A DNA stretch of 64,000 nt from Atopostipes sp964624875 (GTDB lineage Bacteria; Bacillota; Bacilli; Lactobacillales; Carnobacteriaceae_A): positions 1-64,000 of the forward strand of contig CAZUZA010000002.1 of the NCBI GenBank assembly GCA_964624875.1. Direction: 5' to 3'. The notes below the pieces were generated by a model that was not told the DNA's origin, did no database searches, and saw only the letters and a program-made list of their open reading frames with translations. Position 1 is the first letter of the stretch, and the number at the start of each line of letters is the position of its first letter. Below, piece after piece: positions 57,831 to 64,000 of the stretch. Made by a program: the position numbers and the translations under genes.

Positions 57831-58733
57831 ATGAATGAGAATACATCACTAATCGATGAATTTATGCGCTATTTAACGCATGAAAGAAACTATTCAGAGT
57901 TAACAAGCAAAGCTTACCTCGATGATATTCAACATTTTATGGCCTTTTTAGAAGAGACAGGTCAAAGTGACCTGTTATCGATTGAACTACTGGATGCACG
58001 TATTTATTTGAGCCAATTAACAGATGAGAAATATAATCGTTCATCAATTTCTAGAAAAATATCCAGTTTACGTGCTTTTTATCAGTATTTACTCCGTCAT
58101 GAATTTATTGACGAGAATCCTTTTTCATACTTGCACTTAAAAAAGTCTGGTTTAAAATTGCCTAACTTTTTCTATGGTGAAGAAATGGAGTTATTGTTTG
58201 AAGCGGCTAGTGGCTCAGAGGCATTAGACATGAGAGATCGTGTCATTTTAGAAATTTTATATGGTACTGGGATTCGAGTGAGTGAATGCCAGCAATTAAA
58301 ACTACAAGATATCGACTTAGATTTTGGTGTCTTATTAGTACTAGGGAAAGGGAGCCGTGAAAGATATGTTCCTTTTGGTGAATTTGCTAAAATGGCGATA
58401 GAAGAATATATTGAGCATTGTAGAGATCCCTTGATGGCAAAATACGACAAAGAACATGATTATTTATTAGTGAGTCAGTATGGGGACCACATTTCAGTAT
58501 CGGGTATTCAGTACGCACTGAACCAACTGATTAAACAAACAAGCTTAACGTCATCGATTCATCCGCATAAGTTAAGACATTCCTTTGCCACTCATCTTTT
58601 AGATAATGGAGCGGATATGCGTACAGTACAAGAGTTGTTAGGACATAAAAGTTTGTCCTCAACTCAAATTTATACACACGTTACAAAAGATCATTTATTA
58701 AAAGATTATAATAAGTTTCATCCTCGTGCTTAA
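57831..58733 (+). CDS. xerC: Tyrosine recombinase XerC
   Basis: Resolves chromosome dimers at dif with XerD. All six catalytic residues are present: Arg149 (GTGIRVSE), Lys173, His246 and Arg249 (HPHKLRHSFATHLL), His272 (LGHKSL) and Tyr281. A SAM-like core-binding domain occupies the first 100 residues. The ATG at 57831 follows GGGAGG; the frame opens earlier at 57816 with TTG just ahead of that site. Followed by hslV and hslU, it is the CodV equivalent of the Bacillus codV-clpQ-clpY operon and a housekeeping gene, not an element integrase. Confidence 0.93.
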   Translation: MNENTSLIDEFMRYLTHERNYSELTSKAYLDDIQHFMAFLEETGQSDLLSIELLDARIYLSQLTDEKYNRSSISRKISSLRAFYQYLLRHEFIDENPFSYLHLKKSGLKLPNFFYGEEMELLFEAASGSEALDMRDRVILEILYGTGIRVSECQQLKLQDIDLDFGVLLVLGKGSRERYVPFGEFAKMAIEEYIEHCRDPLMAKYDKEHDYLLVSQYGDHISVSGIQYALNQLIKQTSLTSSIHPHKLRHSFATHLLDNGADMRTVQELLGHKSLSSTQIYTHVTKDHLLKDYNKFHPRA

Positions 58734-58771
58734 GAGGACAAGTATACAGAACATTTATTGGAGGAATTACG

Positions 58772-59311
58772 ATGGGATTATTTCACGCAACAACGATTTT
58801 AGCTGTACAACATAATGGCCAAACAGCAATGGCTGGTGACGGGCAAGTTACAATGGGTGAGTCAGTCATTATGAAAAGTACTGCACGTAAAATACGTAAA
58901 ATCTATAATGATGAAGTGATTGTAGGTTTTGCCGGAAGTGTAGCGGATGCCTTTACATTAGAAGACAAATTTGAAGGTTATTTAAATAAATATAATGGGA
59001 ATCTAGAGCGTGCTGCCGTAGAATTAGCCCAAGAGTGGCGCACAGATAAAATGATGCGCGAACTAGAAGCATTATTAATCGCAGTTAATAAAGACAATAT
59101 GTTGCTTATTTCAGGTACGGGTGAAGTGATTCAACCAGATGACCAAATTGTCAGTATCGGTTCAGGTGGTAACTATGCTTTAGCTGCTGCACGAGCATTA
59201 AAGAAACATAATGCTGAAATGACAGCTGAAGAGATAGCATATGCTGGTTTGAAAATTGCTTCAGATATCGATGTCTTTACAAATGGAAATATTATCACTG
59301 AAAAACTGTAA
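58772..59311 (+). CDS. hslV: ATP-dependent protease subunit HslV (ClpQ)
   Basis: The proteolytic core of the HslUV (ClpQY) protease. The body is clear: GDGQVTMGESVIMKSTARKI, VGFAGSVADAFTLEDKFE, AIGSGG-like IVSIGSGGNYALAAARAL. In B. subtilis the protein starts MSSFHATTI and uses the N-terminal Ser. Here it starts MGLFHATTI, so Met removal would expose Gly, not Ser or Thr; Thr7, at the usual HslV Thr1 position, could be used only after loss of six residues. GGAGG precedes the ATG. Confidence 0.94.
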   Translation: MGLFHATTILAVQHNGQTAMAGDGQVTMGESVIMKSTARKIRKIYNDEVIVGFAGSVADAFTLEDKFEGYLNKYNGNLERAAVELAQEWRTDKMMRELEALLIAVNKDNMLLISGTGEVIQPDDQIVSIGSGGNYALAAARALKKHNAEMTAEEIAYAGLKIASDIDVFTNGNIITEKL

Positions 59312-59329
59312 TACAGGAGGCGTATAGAA

Positions 59330-60754
59330 ATGGTAAACGCAAATGAAATGACACCAAGAGAAATTGTACAAGAACTTGATCAATATATCATTGGTCAAAA
59401 AGAAGCTAAAAAGGCAGTAGCAATTGCCTTACGAAATAGATATAGAAGACAGCAAGTTGAAGAAGACTTAAGAAATGAGATTACACCGAAAAACATTTTA
59501 ATGATTGGACCAACAGGAGTCGGTAAAACTGAAATCGCTCGTCGTTTGGCGAATATATTACATGCGCCGTTTTTGAAAGTCGAGGCGACGAAATTTACTG
59601 AAGTGGGGTATGTTGGACGCGATGTTGAATCAATGGTACGTGACTTAGTAGAAGCAGCGATTCAGCTTGTTCGTAGAAAAAAACGTTCTGAAGTTCAAGG
59701 TAGAGCAGAAAACTTAGCGATTAAAAGAATTGCAAAAGCATTAGCGCCAGGTATCCGTCGTGAAAAAAGCTCAACTGCCGAAAGTCCCTTTAGTCAAGCA
59801 TTTAAATCTATGGGACTGGATCCAAGTCATTTGAACTTGCCCCAAGAAGAACCTGAAGAAGAAGTCACTGAAGAAATCTCTTCAAAACGCTCTGAACTTG
59901 AGAGTCAAATTAAAAGAGGCTTACTGGATACACGTGAAGTAGAAATTCAAGTGGAAGAAAAACAAGTTAAAGCAGCTGGCCCAATGAGTGATCAATTTGA
60001 GCAAATGGGGATTGATTTATCTGATACACTTGGTGCCATGCGACCAACTAAAAAGATAAAACGTTCGATGACCGTTAAAGAAGCTATTGAAGTACTAACA
60101 GAAGAAGAAGCAGATCAATTAGTTGATTCTGAAGACATTCAAACAGAAGCACTGAAATTAGCTGAAAATGATGGAATTATCTTTTTAGATGAGATTGATA
60201 AAATCACAACAGGTGGCGATAGTGGTCAACAACAAGTATCTCGTGAAGGCGTTCAAAGAGATATTCTGCCAATTGTTGAAGGTTCAGTGGTGCGTACGAA
60301 ATACGGAAACATAAAAACGGATTTCATCTTATTCATTGGGTCAGGAGCATTCCATACATCTGCACCAAGTGATTTAATCCCTGAACTGCAAGGTCGTTTC
60401 CCAATTCGAGTAGAATTGGACGACTTAACAGCTGAAGATTTTGTGTTGATTTTAACAGAAACGAAAAATTCGTTAATTAAACAATATAAAGCTTTATTAG
60501 GAACTGAGAATGTTGATGTTAACTTTACGATGGATGCTATCGAAGAAATTTCTCGCATTGCTCAAAAAGTAAATGATGAAACAGATAACATCGGTGCTCG
60601 TCGTTTACACACGATATTAGAAAAATTATTAGAAGAGCTTCTATTTGAGGCATCGGATATGAATATCGGTGAGGTCAGCATTACGAAACAATATGTAGCA
60701 GATCGTGTAGGCGAAATTGCCAATGATCGTGATCTTTCACAATACATTTTATAA
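59330..60754 (+). CDS. hslU: HslU ATPase (ClpY)
   Basis: The AAA+ unfoldase that feeds substrates to HslV. Walker A GPTGVGKTE is at residues 60-68. The intermediate domain (about 110-245) includes EEPEEEVTEEISSKRSELE, and Walker B is IIFLDEIDKI. The sensor region is followed by the C-terminal end DRDLSQYIL, which docks into HslV. CAGGAGG precedes the ATG. codY, which follows this operon in Bacillus and Enterococcus, is absent; a terminator and the convergent plsY come next. Confidence 0.97.
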   Translation: MVNANEMTPREIVQELDQYIIGQKEAKKAVAIALRNRYRRQQVEEDLRNEITPKNILMIGPTGVGKTEIARRLANILHAPFLKVEATKFTEVGYVGRDVESMVRDLVEAAIQLVRRKKRSEVQGRAENLAIKRIAKALAPGIRREKSSTAESPFSQAFKSMGLDPSHLNLPQEEPEEEVTEEISSKRSELESQIKRGLLDTREVEIQVEEKQVKAAGPMSDQFEQMGIDLSDTLGAMRPTKKIKRSMTVKEAIEVLTEEEADQLVDSEDIQTEALKLAENDGIIFLDEIDKITTGGDSGQQQVSREGVQRDILPIVEGSVVRTKYGNIKTDFILFIGSGAFHTSAPSDLIPELQGRFPIRVELDDLTAEDFVLILTETKNSLIKQYKALLGTENVDVNFTMDAIEEISRIAQKVNDETDNIGARRLHTILEKLLEELLFEASDMNIGEVSITKQYVADRVGEIANDRDLSQYIL

Positions 60755-60758
60755 ACAT

Positions 60759-60807
60759 AAAAATGGCGAATTCTTCTTATTACTGAAGAACTCGCCATTT
60801 TTTTATT
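60759..60807. terminator. Bidirectional terminator between hslU and plsY
   Basis: An 11-bp outer stem (60759-60769 with 60792-60802) with an inner TTCTTC/GAAGAA and flanking A and T runs; it overlaps the plsY stop region. Confidence 0.9.
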
Positions 60808-61411
60808 TATCATTTTTTGAAGAACGTAGGCCGAAAGGTACTCGACTTTCAGTGCCATTTTTAAGTCGTTCAATATTACTACGATGCAAGTACACGATAA
60901 TTGCTGCTAATATAAAAACAAAAATACTAAAAACGGGATCATCTAAAAAGAATAATGTCGCTATCGCTGCAATAGGGAAGCTTAGTATACTAGCCACACT
61001 TACCATACTTGAAATGAGTAGTATAAAAATGAATACGGCAATAAGTCCCAGAACAAACATTGGATAAATCGCTATCCCCACACCTGCTGTTGTCGCAGCA
61101 GCTTTCCCACCTTTAAAACCTATGAAAAGAGGGAAGATATGACCTAATATGGCAAAGAAGCCAATATAGATTGGGTGAATATCTACGCCTAACCATATAG
61201 GTAGTAACGTTGCAATACTTCCTTTTAAAACATCCATAATTAATGCAGCTGTTCCTGCTTTTGGGCCTAGTATACGGAATGTATTGGTTGCTCCCGTATT
61301 ACCACTCCCATAATCTCTAATATCTTTATCAAAAAACATTTTACCGATCCAAACGCCAGATGGTATTGATCCTAGCAAATATGCTATGACACATAGTATG
61401 AAAATCTCCAT
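60803..61411 (-). CDS. plsY: Glycerol-3-phosphate acyltransferase PlsY
   Basis: An integral membrane enzyme that transfers an acyl group from acyl-phosphate to glycerol-3-phosphate, the first step of phospholipid synthesis in most Gram-positives. Motifs are YLLGSIPSGVWIGK, GSGNTGATNTFRILG and GFKGGKAAATTAGV, with about five membrane helices and a basic C-terminus. At 202 residues it is normal. It sits next to parE, a linkage seen across Firmicutes, in divergent orientation. Confidence 0.97.
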   Translation of the reverse strand: MEIFILCVIAYLLGSIPSGVWIGKMFFDKDIRDYGSGNTGATNTFRILGPKAGTAALIMDVLKGSIATLLPIWLGVDIHPIYIGFFAILGHIFPLFIGFKGGKAAATTAGVGIAIYPMFVLGLIAVFIFILLISSMVSVASILSFPIAAIATLFFLDDPVFSIFVFILAAIIVYLHRSNIERLKNGTESRVPFGLRSSKNDK

Positions 61412-61490
61412 CTAAATCTCTCCTTAAGTTATCTATCATCTGTTAATCATCCCAAAATATACAATGAGTAAGACGTGTTTATTTTACCAT

Positions 61491-61499
61491 GTTTTTAAT
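61491..61499 (-). promoter_or_regulatory. Possible extended -10 promoter of plsY
   Basis: TGGTAAAAT on the minus strand (61499 to 61491), about 80 bases before plsY; -35 weak. The 330-base plsY-parE gap otherwise holds only the parE promoter and small inverted repeats. Confidence 0.45.
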
Positions 61500-61630
61500 C
61501 ATTTCAATAATGTATTTTGAATATTGATCAATTTTACTGGCAAAAGTCGTGAGAACGAACCTTACATGAATAGGGATTTTTGGATTAAAATGTGGGGAAG
61601 GTTGACCTTAACACAAAGTTCTAATAAAAT

Positions 61631-61657
61631 TTGACAATTTTATGGTATAATTATAAA
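61631..61657 (+). promoter_or_regulatory. Promoter region of parE-parC
   Basis: A TATAAT with TGG extension (61643-61651) is the best -10. A TTGACA at 61631-61636 is only 9 bases from it, so cannot be its -35, but could pair with TAAAGT at 61654. A small hairpin CATGTT/AACATG (61663-61680) follows. Confidence 0.6.
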
Positions 61658-61741
61658 GTGTGCATGTTATATAGAACATGTGTTTATATTTATATATATT
61701 ATTCAAATATAAAAAGTTACTTAGTAGAAGGGGTGCACAAT

Positions 61742-63736
61742 ATGGCACGACAAGAATATTCAGATTCTTCCATTCAAATATTAGAAGGATTGGATGCGGT
61801 TCGAAAAAGACCGGGTATGTACATTGGATCTACGGACTCTCGTGGTTTACATCATCTCGTTTATGAGATCGTTGATAACTCAGTAGATGAGGTGCTTGCT
61901 GGTTTCGGTAGTGAAATTAAAGTCATTATCCATAAAGATAATAGTATTCAAATTAGTGATAACGGTAGAGGGATGCCTACAGGGATGCATGAGACAGGTA
62001 TTCCGACTTTACAAGTTATTTTCACTATTTTACATGCGGGTGGTAAGTTTAGTGAAGATGGTGGCTATAAAACATCTGGTGGGTTACACGGTGTAGGTGC
62101 TGCAGTCGTAAACGCACTATCAGAATGGTTAACCGTTACGGTTCAAAGAGATGGATATGAATATACTCAGAAGTTTAAAAATGGTGGCAAGGTTGATGGC
62201 GGTGTAACGAAGAAAAAAATAAAAAGTAAAGCTTCTGGTACAACGATTCATTTTAAACCAGATACGACCATCTTTAGCACGACAGATATTTCATATGAAA
62301 CGATTTCTGAACGGTTAAGAGAATCTGCTTTCTTATTAAAAAAATTAAACATTCACTTAATTGACAAAAGAGAAGAAGATTTAGAAGACCGCTTCTATTA
62401 TGAAGAAGGGATCAAATCTTTTGTAGAGTATCTGAACGAAGATAAAGATACATTGACACCGATTGGTTACTTTGAAGGTAAAAATAATGGTATCGAGGTT
62501 GAATTTGCATTTCAATATAACGATGGTTATACAGAAAACTTTTTAAGTTTTGTAAATAACGTTCGGACGCGTGATGCAGGTACACATGAGACGGGAGCAA
62601 AAACAGCTCTAACGAAAACATTTAATGAGTACGCTCGAAGTGTTGATTTACTAAAGGACAAAGATAAGAATCTAGAAGGTTCGGATATCCGTGAAGGAAT
62701 TGCGACGATTTTATCTGTTCGTATTCCTGAAAACATTCTGCAGTTTGAAGGACAAACAAAAAATAAATTAGGTACTTCTGAAGCTAGAGCAGCTGTTGAG
62801 GCCGTTATTTCTGAAAACTTGAGTTTTTTCTTAGCTGAAAACGGTGAAGTCTCTCAAGGGATCGTTCGCAAAGCCATTAAAGCACGTGAAGCGCGTGAAG
62901 CTGCACGTAAAGCAAAGGATGCGACCAGAGACAGTAAATCGCGTCGCCAGCGTGATGCACTCATCTCAGATAAGCTAACACCTGCACAAGGACGAAACGC
63001 GAAGAGAAATGAATTATACCTAGTAGAGGGTAATTCAGCGGGTGGTTCGGCGAAACAAGGTCGAGATCGAACATTCCAAGCTATTTTACCGTTAAGAGGT
63101 AAGGTTATTAATACGGAAAAGGCTTCAATGACTGATATCTTCAAAAACGAAGAGATTGCGACAATGATTTATACAATTGGTGCCGGAGTAGGACCTGAAT
63201 TTGATATTGAAGATTGTAATTACGATAAAATTATTATCATGACAGATGCGGATACAGATGGTGCCCATATTCAAACCTTACTCTTAACATTCTTTTACCG
63301 TTACATGCGTCCTTTGATTGATGCTGGGAAGATTTACTTAGCTCAACCTCCTTTATATAAGATTACAAAAGGTTCAGGTAAGAAGCGTGAAGCGAAGTAT
63401 GCATGGACAGATGAAGAATTAGCAGTAGAAACAAAAGGACTTAAAAATTATTCCCTACAACGTTATAAAGGTTTAGGGGAGATGAACGCGGACCAGTTAT
63501 GGGAAACAACTATGGATCCTGAAAAACGTACATTGATTCAAGTAACAATTGATGATGAAGCACAAGCTGAAAGAAGAGTCTCTGTATTAATGGGTAGTAA
63601 GGTACAGCCACGACGTGAATGGTTAGAACAAAACGTCGAGTTTACGTTAGAAGAAAACGGCAGTATCCTAGATTCCGAAGAAGTTCTTGAAGAAAATGAA
63701 ACAGAAACGATTCATCAAGAAAGGTTTGATGTTTAA
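61742..63736 (+). CDS. parE: DNA topoisomerase IV subunit B (ParE)
   Basis: The ATPase subunit of topoisomerase IV, which decatenates daughter chromosomes. The GHKL ATPase site shows EIVDNSVDE, ISDNGRGMPTG and the loop GGLHGVGAAVVNALS. The Toprim part has LVEGNSAGGSAKQGRDR and IIIMTDADTDGAHIQ. Position behind plsY and the partner parC distinguish it from GyrB. The ATG at 61742 follows AAGGGG and gives 664 residues; an upstream open frame from 61631 is the promoter and leader read through. The stop TAA overlaps the parC start by one base. Confidence 0.97.
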   Translation: MARQEYSDSSIQILEGLDAVRKRPGMYIGSTDSRGLHHLVYEIVDNSVDEVLAGFGSEIKVIIHKDNSIQISDNGRGMPTGMHETGIPTLQVIFTILHAGGKFSEDGGYKTSGGLHGVGAAVVNALSEWLTVTVQRDGYEYTQKFKNGGKVDGGVTKKKIKSKASGTTIHFKPDTTIFSTTDISYETISERLRESAFLLKKLNIHLIDKREEDLEDRFYYEEGIKSFVEYLNEDKDTLTPIGYFEGKNNGIEVEFAFQYNDGYTENFLSFVNNVRTRDAGTHETGAKTALTKTFNEYARSVDLLKDKDKNLEGSDIREGIATILSVRIPENILQFEGQTKNKLGTSEARAAVEAVISENLSFFLAENGEVSQGIVRKAIKAREAREAARKAKDATRDSKSRRQRDALISDKLTPAQGRNAKRNELYLVEGNSAGGSAKQGRDRTFQAILPLRGKVINTEKASMTDIFKNEEIATMIYTIGAGVGPEFDIEDCNYDKIIIMTDADTDGAHIQTLLLTFFYRYMRPLIDAGKIYLAQPPLYKITKGSGKKREAKYAWTDEELAVETKGLKNYSLQRYKGLGEMNADQLWETTMDPEKRTLIQVTIDDEAQAERRVSVLMGSKVQPRREWLEQNVEFTLEENGSILDSEEVLEENETETIHQERFDV

Positions 63737-64000
63737 TGGCTGACAGTACTGGAATACAAAAGATAAACTTAGAAAATGTTATGGGGGACCGTTTTGGTAG
63801 ATATTCTAAATACATTATCCAAGAACGTGCCATTCCAGATATTCGAGATGGCTTAAAGCCCGTACAACGACGTATTATATTTGCGATGTCTAATGATAAC
63901 AATACGTTTGATAAAGCTTACCGTAAAGCAGCAAAGACGGTTGGTAATGTTATTGGTAACTATCACCCACATGGGGATACACCTGTTTATGATGCAATGG
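63736..64000 (+). CDS. parC: DNA topoisomerase IV subunit A (ParC), N-terminal part
   Basis: Only the first 88 codons are in the window. The type IIA topoisomerase start is clear: YIIQERAIPDIRDGLKPVQRR, AKTVGNVIGNYHPHGD. The segment that forms the quinolone-resistance determining region reads HPHGDTPVYDAM, with Thr-Pro where ParC proteins usually have Ser-Ser or Ser-Ala. The start ATG shares its first base with the parE stop, so the subunits are translationally coupled. Identity as ParC rather than GyrA rests on the parE neighbour. Confidence 0.95.
   Translation, partial: MADSTGIQKINLENVMGDRFGRYSKYIIQERAIPDIRDGLKPVQRRIIFAMSNDNNTFDKAYRKAAKTVGNVIGNYHPHGDTPVYDAM

Noticed and set aside
57831..58733. 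XerC as an integrase of a mobile element
   Set aside because: Its place in front of hslVU and its sequence fit the chromosomal dimer-resolution recombinase; there are no element genes nearby.
60717..61067. Plus-strand ORF antisense to plsY
   Set aside because: It crosses the hslU end and the bidirectional terminator and is a frame shadow of plsY.
61631..61651. TTGACA and TATAAT as one parE promoter
   Set aside because: They are only 9 bases apart, too close to act as a -35/-10 pair; the TGG-extended TATAAT probably acts without that box.
61631..61741. N-terminal extension of ParE
   Set aside because: The in-frame extension translates the promoter and leader; the ATG at 61742 has a good ribosome binding site and gives the normal N-terminus.
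1..64000. CRISPR arrays, insertion sequences, prophage, toxin-antitoxin or defence islands
   Set aside because: No regularly spaced repeats, transposases, phage structural genes or defence domains are visible; the only mobility trace is the tRNA-Ser fragment at 25710.

Overview
The window is 64 kb of low-GC Firmicutes chromosome. Gene order follows three Bacillus subtilis housekeeping blocks: rnc-smc-ftsY-ylxM-ffh-rpsP-khpA-rimM-trmD; ypiA-ypiB-ypjD-cca-dinG-ypmB-asnS-dnaD-nth followed by ponA-recU / ypsA-gpsB-rnpB-rlmL; and rbgA-rnhB-dprA-topA-xerC-hslVU. An EbsA-like gene, a Lactobacillus casei-type long ThyA, a LmrCD/EfrAB-like heterodimeric ABC exporter, parE-parC behind plsY and many extended -10 promoters (TGnTAAAAT) point to Lactobacillales, perhaps Carnobacteriaceae or Aerococcaceae; the family is an inference. 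I see no phage, insertion sequence, CRISPR array or rRNA.

Layout. 0-3.3 kb: PopT-type lipid carrier transporter, nicotinamidase, an RluA-type pseudouridine synthase and a DUF72 protein. 3.4-15.9 kb: RNase III, SMC, the SRP pathway (FtsY, YlxM, Ffh), a ClC antiporter inserted after ffh, then S16, KhpA, RimM and TrmD; rplS is not in its usual place after trmD. 16-25.6 kb: ypiA to nth, a mostly co-directional run covering cell-wall control, tRNA maturation, repair and replication initiation. 25.6-32.5 kb: an insertion relative to B. subtilis between nth and ponA, carrying a rhodanese, RqcH, MarR, YrrS, a DUF697 GTPase, PerR and a lipid kinase. It is flanked by a 25-nt fragment of a tRNA-Ser 3' end on the left and an intact tRNA-Ser(GGA), inverted relative to it, on the right. 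32.5-38.6 kb: ponA-recU diverging from ypsA-gpsB-rnpB-rlmL. 38.7-42.2 kb: the ABC exporter. 42.2-44.6 kb: a gene-free stretch with a candidate CcpA-controlled small RNA, then an inositol phosphatase-family protein, a RNase HI-type protein, an EbsA-like protein and a cold-shock protein. 44.7-52 kb: YfmR, ThyA-DfrA-YpmS-MsrA-YozE, DeoD and a carboxy-terminal protease. 52-60.8 kb: LepB, RbgA-RnhB, DprA, TopA and XerC-HslV-HslU. 60.8-64 kb: PlsY, then ParE and the start of ParC, cut by the window end.

Most genes serve core processes: ribosome and RNA maturation (Rnc, RimM, TrmD, KhpA, RbgA, RlmL, RNase P), membrane protein targeting and export (Ffh, FtsY, LepB), chromosome upkeep (SMC, TopA, ParEC, XerC, RecU, RNase HII, DinG, Nth) and cell-wall growth (PBP1A, GpsB, ReoY/YpiB, PopT). 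The most interesting non-genic signals are the candidate small RNA at 42.4 kb, the tRNA-Ser fragment pair bounding the 25.7-32.1 kb segment, and two mutually exclusive RNA hairpins in the ClC leader. Protein-level oddities are an endonuclease III without iron-sulfur ligands, an HslV with glycine at position 2, an RbgA with an altered G4 motif, and a repeat-bearing acidic tail on PBP1A.
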